From positions 1,612,001-1,676,000 of the forward strand of contig CM034549.1 of assembly GCA_020055645.1 (NCBI GenBank): DNA of 64,000 nucleotides, given 5' to 3'. Under the pieces are notes generated by a model that worked only from the letters and a program-made list of their open reading frames with translations, did not search any database and was not told where the DNA came from. Made by a program: the position numbers and the translations under genes. Source of the stretch: Tomocerus qinae. Lineage: Eukaryota; Arthropoda; Collembola; Entomobryomorpha; Tomoceridae. This document shows, piece after piece, positions 26,656 to 41,700 of this stretch (position 1 is its first letter; the number at the start of each line of letters is the position of its first letter).

Positions 26656-29548
26656 TTTAAAAGCAATTATTCTAGTCGACAAGTACAATTCGAATTTTTT
26701 TAGGTTATTCATGTCAGCTAAGCTAACTGAGTCTAGTATGGTCTAACCAATACTAGCCATCCAGTCCCAATACACATCAGTATAGCAAGCGGCATGCATG
26801 GTGTATAGTAAAAGTGCAGCAGCCACTAGTGCAGTGTAGAGCTGGTGGCGATGAGTGTAGAGTAGGTAGTAGTAGAAACGCGATTTAGCAGACTTGTAGA
26901 TTGGAGAGTTGCATGCATGTAGCGTTGTTGCAGTGTAGGATAGTGAAGGAGAGAATAAGGAACAGAACGACCAACTGAATTCTCAGTGTGCCTCGAAACG
27001 TCCTCTGAAGCAGACATCGTCCACAAACACTCTCGCCACTATCGCATCCAAGCATGATGCTTCCGTTCATTTCCAAACCTGAAACATTTTGCTGCACTAC
27101 TTATCAACAACAAGGTAACTAAGCTAACTATATTAAAACCATACTCATCATCATTCTTTATAATAATTTTTTTAAAACATATTTTATAATTTCAATTACT
27201 ATCTCTGAACCTAGTCAGCCCTGTAGATTTTACACTAGTTTACGACTCTTTATTTCCAATGCCACTCTACATCTTCATGATTTTGAGCAAAGGCTCCGTT
27301 TTATACCAATCAAATAAACAGGATATAAGTTTTAGCAGCACCAATGAAGGGTGGTTTTTGTTATTAACTCTCGACGACTTAGTTTCATCAGGGAGAATGA
27401 ATACATACACATTTGCAGATATTTATTTAACAAGTACACTAATTGGTTTGTGTGCATAAACGGTATAGACAGTATAGAAGGATTATTTCATTTTAAGTTT
27501 TAAAATGCTTTAATTATATAACAATAGCCCCTTTTTAAAGAATATTTTTGAGCAGCTAACTTGGCAATTCTAATCATATTATCTTATTATCCATCTTTAG
27601 GCCGTGTAGATAATTGAACTTAAAAGACCAGTAAGTGACTTCTTTAATGGTAAACTTTGGTAATATTTAGGTATACACATTTACACAAATACGCTCACTT
27701 TTTACAATATTTGTACTTTTACAGTGTACATAAGTATTTCCTTTGGGACTGAGTTATTAGTTGGTGTTCACCTGTATACTTGTATGCAGTGAAAGTAGTA
27801 TCTTAAATTAATCCATAATAATTTATGTCTACATTTCCTTGATTTCATATCCTCTATTTAAAAGGCTTTTGAATAAGGTAGCAGATTTTGAATATAGATC
27901 TCATTAAATTAAGTTCCACTGTCAACTACTCAAGAAATATTTTTTGTGCCAATGTTTGGTTGGATTGGTTCACATAATGTGATAACTATTTGTCAGTAGA
28001 TGTCAAATCAGTAGAAGGTTAACTACTATTTGCTGATGTAAGAAAGTGCTGTGTATTGTTGGTGTGATTTAAACGCTTTTCTGTATTCTAAGTTGTGCCT
28101 GTCGGAGACAAAGGTCGATTCATCGTCCTATTATTAGTTTATGGTTAGATATACAAAACGAATCTTATCTCTAATAAACTTGGCTAGTTTATTATTAGTT
28201 GTAATGGTAAACATGGGTATAAATACATGAACGGAACATATACAGATATTTAATTCTTTTCCTCAACAATTATTATTGCTGTTCTCTCTATATAAATGTT
28301 ACACAAGTAATCGGAGAATGTTCTATCGTTAATTTTCAGCTTTGGCAACCTGGTACAGAGCCAAGGAAGGCATTCAAAACTTTAAATTATCTGCATAAGA
28401 TAGAAATGGAAACAAATCAAAAGAGCCAATGTCACTTGTTACTGTGCAACAAATCTAGGAGCAGAAGCGAAGGATATTAAAATGAGTGTTACCAGTTTCA
28501 AGTAACAGGACGATCTTTCCGTGTGTCACAAAAATGTCTCTCTGTAATTATGCAAAAGTTTCTCTTGTGAAGTAAATCAATGCACGACCCACAGGCTCAG
28601 TAGATATTTGTAAGTCCTACCTATTCTCTTATACGTGTGCTTGTTCATTTAGAAGGCAATGTAAGATAATTAACGTGAAAAGACCAAACACTCTTTCTTT
28701 AGGAGGTTCTGCTCTTCATAAATTTACTTTCTGCGGTTGCTTACAGACATTAGCAGTTGTGTGGTGTTGTCTTTGGTCCGCTGTGTGTGTAATACTTACA
28801 TGATAATAATAAACGCAAATACTAAGGATAATAAGTTCAAGTTATTAGTGTCCATACCCCTGAACGTGTTTACTATACGCACCAATGAAAATGTAAATAA
28901 ACAAATCAAGACAGTACGCGTTATTTATACATCATTATATACTGTTGTCAATCTATCTTTGTAATTTACATCTTCGACTTATCCCACAAGCTGTAAATAA
29001 GAAAATCTACAACGACCCCGCTGACGAGAACGGAAGGAAGATATTTAACAAGTCCTACTACTAGACATGTGCAAATAAAGCCATAATTTCTCCAGAAGAA
29101 ATAGCAAATGATTTGGCCTACCAGAAAATAGTTTTAGAGAGTTCGTTTCCTTTTCTCCATAGATAGATATATTATCTTTCTGTAAAAGTGGATGTAAAAA
29201 TACACTAGAAGGACTAATCTAAACTGGACTAAAGGCTCAAGGTATTAAGCTGTAGATTGGAAGAAAGGGGAGAAGAAAACCTCATCAGAAAAATAGAAGA
29301 CTTTATCTAACGGAAACAAATAGGGAAGTTATTGCATTACATCACATTCCTAATTTAATGCAGCGACCAATAAATAAGTTCAGGACACTTCTGCAGTGAG
29401 TAGACGAGGATTGAAGAAGATTACTCGTGTTATTGCAAGCATTGGGTTTTGATAGAGATAGGACTGTGTGTGCAGCCAGCGTAAGCCTTTGTGTTTGATT
29501 TTCGTGTGCACGACAATTTGTGTTGACTTGAGTTTCGGACTGAGTGAT
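26656..29548. other. Non-coding, nothing recognised
   Basis: AT-rich DNA without hairpin elements or protein-like frames; the small frames present (for example 26885-27097 minus, 28737-28964 plus) show no domain or codon signal. Confidence 0.45.
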
Positions 29549-29726
29549 ATGATGAGGCAACCAAATCAAAGCCAGAGCCAAAGTTTCAGAGACAGTTCTC
29601 GATCCTCCACTCCATTCCCACTCTTAAAGAACATGCAGTCTCAAAAGCATTCCCGGAATTACCAGATTGTGCAAATGCCTGCGATCCACTATCCCTGCAA
29701 AGTGGAAGGATGGCTCTATGTTCACG
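29549..29726 (+). CDS. Speculative 5' coding exon (59 codons, possible start of a PH-like domain)
   Basis: From ATG 29549 the frame reads MMRQPNQSQSQSFRDSSRSS then ...NYQIVQMPAIHYPCKVEGWLYVH and reaches a GTAACT donor at 29727 (phase 1). A polar Gln/Ser-rich N-terminus followed by KVEGWLYVHG looks more protein-like than any other frame in the desert, and KVEGWLxxxG is how many pleckstrin-homology domains begin. I find no partner exon downstream, no homologue that I can name, and the donor is only moderate. It may be a first exon of a gene with very long introns, or chance. Confidence 0.25.
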
Positions 29727-32700
29727 GTAACTACTTTTCACTTTTACTCATTTTACTACCCAATCGATACACCTTCGCTCGATGTGCACTTCACTAGTCA
29801 TTATCCTCGTCTCTCATCTTTAGAGACGCAAGCGTTTTTCTCAGATATATAGAGCATCCCACTAAAGACAAGGTTTTGCATCTCTGCCGTAAAAAATTGC
29901 AGCTAATTTGTGTAAAAGGAAAAGAGCTGTTAGCAACAAATTCCAAATTGATCCGGGTCAGACCTCAGCCTAAATGACTAGATGCTATTTAGCTATTTGT
30001 TTTATGCGAGTTGCATAAATTCTACAAGGAGTGGGTAGTCTTCCTTTGACTTTACAGCCCTTGTTGGCTCCTGACCCTGTAGTCTAGCTAAATGTTTTTC
30101 AATGCAAAGGCGTGTCCAACACCCGAATTGCCTTCTGCCTTAACGACAGACCCATCTTTCCCTCTTCTTCTGTTAACTGCTAAAGCGATAGTGAATGGAG
30201 TGACTATCCGCTGGTTATCTTCGTCGATACCACGATATGTACATGTACTACATTGCAGTAATGTAGGCATGTCACAAAATTCGCAAACTTAGACAAAATT
30301 TAAGTTTTTTAATTTTTCAAGCTCAATTCCTCACAATTGATAGTAGAGAGTTGTCTGAAAGTAGTATTCTCATACAATATGTCTTTGCATTTGACTTTCT
30401 TTAGTGCTTAAGAATCCATATACAAAATTATACGTAAGAAAGGAACTATGTTCTTCTCAATTGGTTTCACAACCCACTCTTTCACGAGAAAATCGAATGC
30501 TATAGTTGTGTATGTATGTTGTGCTGAATAAAACTCATTATGATAACAAACCTTCCTCGAAACTTTTACTTCGACCTTATTGCTACATAAATTATTATTA
30601 GACTACTCTGTAAATTTAAGTATGGATGCATTAGTGCAGTGTAGAAAATGACATTACCTGTTTGTCTTCCAAATATAAAATATGCTAATTATCATCGAAT
30701 ACCCATTAAGTACACGCTATGTAGAATGTGTTATATACTTGTGATTGCTTATGGCATATCCATTCATTTTGTCTTTGTCTAATTAACAATCGATTACCAC
30801 TAAACTTTTCTGATGGTTAGCTGGATGTCCATTTTATACTGATTAACTCCGATTCAAGTGAGTGGATTATGTAGTATGGAACTAACTGGATGGTCATATC
30901 CCGTGTTAATATTGTATGTACAGTGATTATCCCAACTTTTAGTGCTTACGTGCATTATGTGCATGACATACAACGAAATGGAAGTCTGGATTTATCCTGA
31001 TGGTACAAAGAACGGAAACTACTTGCTCAAAGAAAGCATTTCACAGAAACCTGGCTAGCTCACTTTTGTTTTTGATATCCGGGGCCATAATAGTAAAGAG
31101 AAAAGTAAGATATTTAATGCACATACTTTTTTATAGCAATGGATTGAGAAGGAAAGGAAAGAAGGGAGCTAAATTCTGAAAAGACTTGAATAGCATAGAA
31201 ATGGTTCTTACAAATACGTAGCTGTGCAGGTAAGTGCTATAGAAATAGTGGAATAGTTTATTATCAACTAGACTGCATGCATGTTGTTGGGCTCTTTATG
31301 TCTACTTGCAATGCAATTCTCAACATTCGTGCCAACTGCTCATGTAGTTTGATAACTTGGACTCTTTCCTGAATTTTGATAGGATTTGAAAGTATAAATG
31401 TGTGCATAGGTGGAAGGGAATAATAATAGATAGTAACTGTGCATGTTCCATGTATTCGCTCGTTTTTTGTTTTGACGGTTATGTGTACTTTGCGCCGGAC
31501 CCAAATGGAACATTAGCTCTAAGGCAAAAAATATTAAGTCACAATGAAAAATTTGAGACTACCGTAGCGAGAGTTTAAGATTGTTCATTGCACAGAATAA
31601 TAATATTATGTAATAGGTGTATATTTTATTGCAATTTAGCTACCTCCATGTACGCACATGAACGCAGTCCCTAACTATATCGTTGGCATTAGTGAGCCCA
31701 GCCCAAATTCACTGCCCTTCTGGATAGTACTCACTCTAGTAAGTGTATATTCAGTGTTATGGAACATTGGCAGACGGAGCGGGAGCCCAGAATCAATGCG
31801 ACCAACTTATATTAACTAATAGTATACCACATGGATATACTTTGGTGCTTGCTTCCTGTTGTACATCTGTTATGCCAATATCTTAAGTTAGAGTAGGTAG
31901 TATTTTCACAAAAATAAAATATCACAATCCCCTTAGTGCCAATGCATTTCCTATACAAACAGCTACGTATCTAGTTATCCATCTCCATGTTATTATAGTA
32001 CATAGCATTAACAAACATAGGAGTAAATATAACAGCAACAGAAAGTCTGCGAGTGTAGTAGGTAGTGTGAGTAAGTGAGTTGATGAGAAGAGACAAGTCT
32101 GAAGTCTCCTATCTACACACAGAGGTAGGAGAGTTGTGTGTGTAATGTATAATATATGGATGTAGTAGTGGCAGGGAAGGTGTAAGTGAGAGGGCAGGTA
32201 GCTGAGACAGACGGGTTCTCCATGTAAGTATGTGATATTATGATATGAGTCCCTAGACGATCTTATAGATCGCTTTCTAATGTGCCTTGCCACGCTCACC
32301 TCCTGTTCCCAAGATATGTCCGTCCCGACTCATAAGTCCTCCATACTCCTCCTAAGACTTTACGTAACTCAATGCAATATGATATCTTAAGAAGGAAGGA
32401 CGTTCCTATCCACTGTCTGTCCCTGTAGCCATTCCTTGCCAACCTCACTCTCTATTTATATATATGCAGTATGCTTATTCACATTTAGTAGGTCCCACAA
32501 AATATATTATTATTATCAAGGAAGGGCTGTACTGTGGCCGTAACTCTAGTATAGGTAGAGACGTATGGGTATTTACTTACTTACCTTGTAGTGGCGGCAC
32601 TAGCCGTCAGTCTGTATGATAACTCTGGATTGAATTGCATTGAAGTCTGTTGGGAAGTGTAAAGAAGCATTAAAGGCTCTTTCCTTTTCCTGTCAAGGTA

Positions 32701-35700
32701 GCTATATACGACTTACATACGACTACAACCGACTGCCTGCATGGACTGACTGGAGGTTAAGTTTATTGCATCATACCTTCACCAATTCTTCTATCCCCCC
32801 TTTAAAGTGCGTATGATATAAGTGTAGAAGGTACATACTACTGTATTATGTTATAAGGTATATAGGTCTATGTTGTTCCTTATGTCAGTTTGGCTCTGCG
32901 TCACGAGTCTAAGCAAGCAATGGAAATGAAATTGTGAACTAAATGGGAGAGCGAGTGAATTGCAGGGAAGTCAAGTGATGGAGAAGAAATCCATCCAGTA
33001 GACTTCTCCAGTCCAGGTGTGCTCTGCCCTGCCTCCACCACAGTCCCATTATTCTACTTATTCATCTTCCGTTTCTTTCATTCTTTTCTTCATGGCGCAT
33101 TTTATGACTCCGTCTACTCCAGCTTGTCTCAAATGACTGACGACCCTTTATATCATTCCCTCTCTACATCAAATCAATTCTTCCATTTTCTCTCATTTCT
33201 TGTGCACTTAACATCAGAAATACTATTATTATCACTAAAAGTATAGGCTAACCACATCAATTATTTTCTTGGCCTAGTATAATATGAATTACTACTTCAG
33301 ACTACTGGAAACACCTTCACACACTTTAATTGTTCATCAATCCCATATGGTCTTATACGACTTCTTATTTTTACAGCACTATCTCAAGTGAATCTTGGCC
33401 ACTCCTTACGAGTGTGCTGTGTATGTAATCCTTGATGTTACTTTCAAAGCTTCGAATACAATAAAAAGATTCGGGAGACTAGACGGACAGACGGCAGGCA
33501 GTCCCGCTCCTTTATCACAGCAGATGAAGCAATAGAAAAACACGTCTTCTTTTCATCTGTGGTTTCATTAGATTCGCTGTGTAGCTGCTGCATTCACTGA
33601 CTTCTTTTTAAGTCTCTTTAAGGAGACCATATGCCATGGCATAAAGAAGGAGATGGTATTGCCAGTGAGTGAGCGAGGTAGTTCGCCCTTCCACGATTTC
33701 TTCCTCTCCAGTCGGTCTCTCTCCAGACAAATCTAATCTCATTTCTTACGAAACAGAACATCTTGCTCGTCTTCTCTACCTGCAACTATTTAAAACAGGT
33801 ACCTAAAGAACATCGGAATAGTCGAGAGCAGATGAGGCCATGTCTTTGATCCTGATTTGATTTTATGGAGCAAGAGATGCTCCAGACTCTGTTCGGCGCA
33901 GTTGGTCTGTATTCCTCGTAGCCAAAGCAGTCGCATGTTTCTAATTGCAATAAGTAATAGTTCCCGTCTCCTCTCCTCTTACCATTTGGAAGCGCATTAC
34001 ATAATACAGATCTCTCTAACACACATTTTCACCTGAACCAAACCGAACTCACCTGTCTTTTTTGTACAAAGACCCCTTTAACCCCATTTAATCTTCTTTC
34101 TTTTGCCTGAAACAAATACGGGCAGTAGATTTCAAAAGATGGAATAGCATTTTGCTTAGTAGATACAAAAGATTACATTTGTACAAAAGACCTCCGTTAT
34201 TTCCTACCTTAATATCATCTCTAATTAATTTACATCGAAGCTGCCTGGCGCACCAATGTCTCAATTACTGCTTTTATTAATGCAAACTTACTTTAGACAA
34301 ATGAGCAAAACTGGGTAATTCTGCCTGTCAAAATTCCAGAATAGGTAGTTATATAAATAATTGTTTAAATGAACATATACAACGTAATCTACAGTCTTGT
34401 GCTGGTGCAGTTGTTAAAAATCAATTTACATCGTGACTAGCAGTTAGCCCTATTAATTCAAAGGAAAAAAATCTATAGTAAGCCGCAGTCATCGGCATCC
34501 TTTAAAGGGCATAACCTCAGCTACATTACAGATATTGACGTATTCAGCTCATCAGTCAAGTAGGTGATCGATATTTAGAAAATAAAAATTAGCGAGTATT
34601 TACTGTTAAGTTGGCACAAATCTGTTCTCCGTGTTCGTGTTGGTTGTGGCAATAATAAGGAATCGATTGGATAGCTACTGAGGGAGCTAAGCGATGTAAA
34701 TCGATTTCAACTGTTGTGGCAAGGAGGTGCTAGGCTGAGTGTAATGCACTAAGTGTGTTCATATTATAGAATAGAAGAGTCTAAATATATGTGTAGTAGT
34801 GGTTGGGTTACGTGAGTGCAGCTAATCATCCATGGCAAGACGTCGTCCAAGAACGGAAAAGGGATTCTCGTCAGCCAGTCTGGGACAAGGAGCAGGGACG
34901 GAGGAGTTGGAGTCCAGAATGCACGTGCCGATAATCATCTCCGACATGTCTACAACATTTAAAGCTTCTCATTGTTATCTGCAGAGTCTTCACTTCCCAT
35001 GGGAAATGAATATTTTAGCTGTAATTGAATTGTAAGTAAGCATTAAGTTAAGTTTGCATAATGTCTGTTCGGCAAGGCCTCAGAAGATCCCACATCATCT
35101 CTCAACTTTACTATTATTTACATTCTATAGTAGTTACTTACTTACTTAAATAGTTGTGCTATCCAACATCCACTCCACTTCTACACTATCACTCTCCGAG
35201 TCCAACCAGACAGACACACACTCCAACAGAGAGATGTTTTATCCTCTGCTGTGTGTAAAGTATTTATGCTCAGCTAACTAAACTAAAGTCCGCAAAGTCT
35301 GATAGTATAGCGTGCAAGTCAGTTCTCGTCCATGCTCCAGCTTTGGCCTAGAAACCCAACCATACCAAGAAATACTGTTATCTTAATCTTCAGAACCACG
35401 AACAGTAATTCCCGAACGAGTCTCTTTGTATTTCCGTCATGTTAGCTGTCAAATGTTGCACTCTACATCATTTTCATAATACCTCTCCATTCTCGTTGCT
35501 TGCTACTATTAACCAGTCTTTAATTATTCACTTCTCCGTCAACAGCCATGAAAAACTTTGTCTTCAACAAACGCCTCTGCACAACAATATTTGGATTAGT
35601 GCAGAAGCTGTTGCGACCCCATCTTTCAGCAGAATACTTGATTTCTGTAATATTTTAAACTGCATCAATCAATATCATTCTTGTGTAGAAGATCGAAAGG

Positions 35701-38700
35701 ATACATCAGTCTGTCTTTGGCATTGCCTTGAGTTGGATTTAAGGTAGAGGCTCAGTCATCGTGTATTGACTTTGATTGATTGATCGTGTAGGGTATTGTC
35801 TGTACTCCATATACTATGAAGTAATCTTATTTAGCAGTCGGCTCAGGCCAAATGATAAGTGCTTACTGAAGTAGGCTGGGCAAGTTATATCGTTGGCTGA
35901 ACATTGAGACTACGACATGTACACATAGTAGCAGATACAATTGGTGCTCATGAAGAATGATCCATTACATTATGTGCATAATTTTGTTTGTATACGTTCT
36001 ATAAAATGTGTATCAATAGCATATTATTATGGCAGGTGGGTAATTTACTTATTACGATGACATGTCAAGGAATTGATATTGTAGCCATACTGGGCTAGCC
36101 ATTTAAAATGTTAAAAATGTGTAAAGTTACTACTTCCCAATGTTAATGGCAAATGTACAATAAAAGACTGCGCGTTGGATCGTAACATAAATGTATAAAA
36201 AAGATTTCTTATATGGTCAATGTTTGTATGTGAATAGCACATTTAAGTGGCCGCACTTACGAAAGGTACGTTATCATTATTATTCCTCAATCAAACGATT
36301 GCAAAGTGACTGTTTCTTATTTAGACATTTACATATTTGCGTAGGTATGCATTCGCAGGAGATGATAATGATGTGAGAAGTCTTGTTATGCAGTCACTAG
36401 CTGACAGACTGTCTGAATTTGATTTTAAGTGATAGTTATAGTGACAGGAGAGCTGACAACGAGAGTCCATAATCTGGTTCTGTTCCAACTACTGCTCCAC
36501 TCAACCAAATGAGTTGTAAGCCACAGCGTTGACCATTCCAAAGTACAGAATGGGCATAGCTGACAACATTGCCTTAAATTACATCTGAGGTTGTTTCATG
36601 CCTACATACTACAAGCGTAATCAGCTATGAATTTGTAAAATAGCCATTGTAAGTAAGCTCTCTGAGTTCTGTGTCTGTGCTAGTGAATTAAGCAAAAATC
36701 ATTTGCTATTAGTATTGTTTAAAGCAATATTATGAATATAAATGAAATTTGTGTAGTCATTAAGCATTTTTGGTGATTTTTGAGAATTTTTGCTTTAGAA
36801 TCTTTGGATTTATTTGAAGGAATTTGATATTTTTGTTTCGCATGCGCATTCCATACAGAAAGGTATAAACGTGGAATATTTTAATTGTACTATGTAAAAT
36901 ATAGATCCAAGGTAGGAACTAGGAACAAATTCCTTCATTTTTAGCGACGCAATTCGATGGAGGAGTAAATGAGAACATTTTTCTATATGATTTATGCACC
37001 GAAGAGGAATAATATATTATGCACCCAGCAGTTTGACCGTAGACTATAATATAGACAGTGCATGCAGTGAAGTAGTACTAGGAAGCTCTTGTCACTCGAT
37101 GGTCCTGTCGTCAGTGCATCAAAACAAAGAGTGATAGTGACAAGAGTTAAAAGTCGAGACAAGTGAATACTTTATGAGACTTGACACTTACTTGCTGCTC
37201 AGTCGATAAGTTGTGTTTGAATTGACAAAATGTGGCAGATGAGAATGTCCCTTGCTATGCATTGGAATTGGAGGAGAGGAGGCAGTGTCACTGCCTTTCA
37301 TTCTAATCTCGAGAATATCCGGCCGATTTTTTAGACTCTTCCTTGTTGTCACACTCGCAGACGTGCTCTGTTATCATATCTACTTGTAAACACCACAAAT
37401 TATACCTTCGTTCACTAACTATCTATCCACTCCGTGTTTGTAGACACATGTGTGTCTATTGAGCCCAGATAAGACTACTGTATTACGTGTCTGCACTAAA
37501 TTACTTTATTATAACCATTATTGTATACTACACTGCTGTAATACTGTACACTTATAGTTGCGATAATGGTAATTACCCATATCATACAGCACATAATAAA
37601 TAGTAGATGTCATTGTCATTTAATGTTCAGGAGTATATTTAGTAGTATGTCTGTGCAATGCCCTGTCTTGTAATTTGTAAATACGTGTACTAAATGTACT
37701 ACTTAATAGTAAGTACAGTAAATGTACTCGTATTTCTATTGTGGTCGCCTTGCAGAGTGATAAACACCTAACTAAATACTTTAATCTGAACTCTGACTGG
37801 ACGTTTGTGTTGTCTGTAGTAGATAATTATGTTGTCCTCCCTTCCACATCACAATGTCAGTTCGTCTCTGCTTCTGTGGCCGTTGTGTGACCACTCTACG
37901 CAGTTAGGTCGTCGCTTGGGGTTCATTTGATAGTGGGGTTAAGTTGAGGATAGTCCATATTGAGCTCCTGTTTGCAAAGGTCATATAGGAAGAACGACAG
38001 AGGCAATTAACGGAGCTGACCACTTCATTCGATCACTTTGGTTTGTAGTTTGGACTCCTCAAACTTCCAGCCTCAGCTCTTTTAATTTTCTATTTATGAT
38101 TTGGTGGACTACTAAAAACTTCTATCGTACGATGTCTGATTCCACTTTTTGACTCCTGCCTGCGGTTTTGTTCATTTGATACTTTTAGCTCCTCTGCTCG
38201 CTTCAACAGTTTGCACATGTATGTACTAGGACAGAGTCACATAAGTTTGAGCTCAGCAGCTGCCTCTAAGGGATCTCAAAGATACACACCCAACACAATG
38301 AAGTAGCAAAAGCAAAGCAACGGCATTATGAGGTTTTTATATTGTTCGGAAAACTTTGATCATATTTTATAGCAGTTACATATGCTACGCGACGGTCGGT
38401 GCGGGAGGGACCCAACCAAATACTTTTCCTCCTCACTTACTTGTCTCAACTTTATTTCCGACGTCTCTGCTTTTGATTTCTGCATCTCTCTTTTTCCCTT
38501 CACCCAGCTCCACTCTGCCCATACAATAAGGCCAAAGGAAATCTTCCAAAGTCAGTTTAGGTAAATAAAGTTGAAAATTTGGAACTAGAACGGAACATAA
38601 ACGACTTCTTGTCTCCTTTATTCTTCTAATCTCTAAAACCTCTGCTGCTGGTCCTTTACTGTCATTCCCTAGGGATCAGTTTTATTTTCGCAAGAAACAT

Positions 38701-41700
38701 TTTATATCTTTTTACTCCACAATATCATGTAGTTGTAGCAGTATTTTAAGGGTTTTAAGTAACATTTTGACTCGGGAATAGTATCGCAATCTTGTGGTAC
38801 CATGCATCAATTAGGTAGGCTTATACTTAATATTATTTGTATTGCTGCAATTGCAATCTCCATGTGATGCTGCATGAGTTTGAAGCAATTACTGTATTAA
38901 TCGAAATAGGACTTCGGGAGGGGGCGGAGTTACAGTCATTCAGAGTAGATTAGATTTTTGTCACACAAACTATATATTGAGGGTGGTAGAAGTAAATGCT
39001 GTTGTCACACAGCTCCACTTGTTAGTTGGAAGTACCTGTGGAAGATGTCTGTTAATTTATTTGAGGATATGATTAGATCACATAGCTGTTGGTTCTTCTA
39101 TCCGTGTTACGTGACTTGAGCTGACTCTGTTGACTGACTGTCACTTTGGGTGCATGTGAGAAGTGGAAATCGCTTTGGTGCCAAAGAAATGGAAATAAAT
39201 ATGGATGATACTAGGCTGTGTAGTTTCTGTACCCAAAAGATATGAAAACTATTCTTAAGATGAAATAGTGCAGAGACAGAGTCAAAGTCAGTTCCAAAGT
39301 TGTGTTTAGAGGTATTGTAAGTAGTGTAGGTTGTTGTGGGAGTGTAATATTCAGTCAGAGGGTGGCTGGATGAAAGTCGCGGTATAAAGGACGTATAAAG
39401 GGATGTGTGTGACAGATCACATGATATGATTTTAATGTATGAGTAAATCAGTCTGAACGTCTCGTCCGACTCAAGTCGAGGCTTAAAGTATTTGGGAGAG
39501 GAAAGCCGGGCGGAGTGGTGGGCAAAAGACTTGCTGGGACGAAGACAATGTGTCCGAGGGAAGACTCTCTCTGCCATGATGATGGGATAGCCAGGCGATG
39601 GCAAGTGAAGCGTAAAAAACTATTTGATGGCAGATGAACCCTCACCAGCTCAACTACAGCTCTTCTCAAATCACCTCCTATAACTATACTTCTTTTGATC
39701 TTTGCTATTAAAGTAAAAGTATCTACTTTCCCAGCAAGTCACACAACTCACGACAACAACAATGAGGCATCTAAGGATACTGGTGCAGATATTATTAGAT
39801 ATATACAGCTAAGCCAAGCAATAAGAAGTGATATGCAGCGGAGAAGAGACCATACAGAAATGTAGTAGCAGAGAGGACAAAGGAGGAAGATGGGATTTGA
39901 TGTACGAGGAGGATGTCGGGAAGGGACGAGGACGACTACGACCCACAAGAATTACTAAGTCTACTACATACATATGCCTCTGCCGTTGATACGCCGTGTA
40001 CATACATATCATAATGCACTACTGTAGTATAGACTATTATGTGCTATAAATAGGATACTTCCCTATAGCTGAGGCTGAGGGAAGAAAACGAAGGAGATAG
40101 ATGGAAGATGCATATAAGGAAGAGTCGCATTATGTAACATTTTCTATTCGAATGTGAGCTGCATTGGAGAGTGCAGAACGTATGGTGGGTAGGAGAGTTT
40201 TATTTGGTAGTAAGTAGGAGAGAAGGGTGGTCTCCAGAAGAAGGGAACGGGATGCAAAGTGTAAAGACGACGAGGCAAAAACTCTGGAATAATTCACTTT
40301 CACTGGCATTGTCGTCTCTTTCCCAGTTGGTCCAATCGACTTGAGCTACAGCAGCTCTGCACTCATTCCATCCATCCACTTTCCTCATCCGCACTCGATA
40401 CACTTCCCTCCTTCATACTGCCTAACTGTTTTCTGTCAGGAATAGGAAACGGGGCCAAGTCGAAACAGAAAAGCGTCTCTGTGAATGAACCCTCCACATC
40501 CTCGCACTCTTTCTGTAATAATAATGTAATGACATTTTTGTATCCTGCCTGCCTGGCCTTATATACAGATATCAAACCATTATTTGTCCTTCACAATAAA
40601 AACACCCGAAAGAGCAAGACATGTTACTCACTGAATAGCTACCTCTCCCGTTTTTAGGACTTCTTTGCACCATTTCATTGAAGATCGAGAGTGAGTCGTG
40701 TGAATCAGAAGAGTCAGTCACAGCGTCATTTCTTTTTCACGCTGTGTCATTTGAATCCAATGGAAATGCTATTCCCTCGTCGCTTTACTACCCACTCTAT
40801 CTACGATATCACAAGAGAGAGATTCTTATGGGAAATGCTCAGGCCTGGAATCTCATTTGATTATAATAACGTTTTTCAGATTACTCATTCTGACAAAACA
40901 GTTCTATTTATATTAACTCATGCAAAACTAAATTCACTGCATTTTGCTATAGGATTAAATCTATTTGAAGAATACCTTCTTGGTACCCAACCTTTGTACG
41001 ATTTGTGGAAATGTACAGGGTCGCTCAAAATGAAGTGGAATGCAACTCTAGCTTTACACAACTTATAGAGCATGGAGTAACTTTAACCAAATCTAAATAT
41101 TAAGGGTAACTTTCCATTCATATTCATTCTTAGCCACTCTCTGTAATGTATTTGAATAAATTATTTTTTACTATATGTTTTGGTAGGTGTATATTTTTAG
41201 TATACCAAAAACTTAATCTTTGACACTCCGTAGTATCCAAAGATAGGAATAAATTAGGCAACTAATTACATATTTATATTGGATTTACAAATATGGAAAG
41301 ATTATTACGATATAGCTATTTACGACTGCGCTTAAAGAGAAGTGCATGGAGTGTAATTGTGTTGAGAAGTCTTTTAATGACCTCTGTAGTGCATGAGTAA
41401 TAAAGAATCAGAGTCAGAGTACTTTAGAATCAGAGATAATCCCTAGCATAGATCATACAATTGCATAGACAGTACATTTGTCTGATATCTCTTTGCTATG
41501 TATTTATGTATGACATAAAAGGTGTGCGTTCCTACTTAGGCACATACAAGTGAGTACACCGCTGTAGTACGTAGTACTCATACATATCCACGTCCATCAC
41601 ATTAATACAAAGTGAAGGTTGCTGAACTTTTGACTTACTCATGACAAGAGAAAAAACTAGAGTTGTGTATGGGATTACCTATCTGTAGTAGGCTCTCCTT

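Noticed and set aside
31922-32299. 125-codon minus-strand frame
   Set aside because: Leu/His/Tyr-rich low-complexity product of a purine-rich plus strand; no domain, no splice support.
34832-35035. 67-codon ATG frame starting MARRRPRTEKGF
   Set aside because: The start looks protein-like, but the frame soon becomes featureless, has no good donor and no recognisable family.
39107-39604. 165-codon minus-strand frame, the longest in the desert
   Set aside because: Composition follows strand purine skew; no conserved motif, and neighbouring overlapping frames are equally long.
40691-41068. 125-codon plus-strand frame
   Set aside because: A second overlapping frame is also open, no domain is recognisable, and no splice or UTR context supports it.
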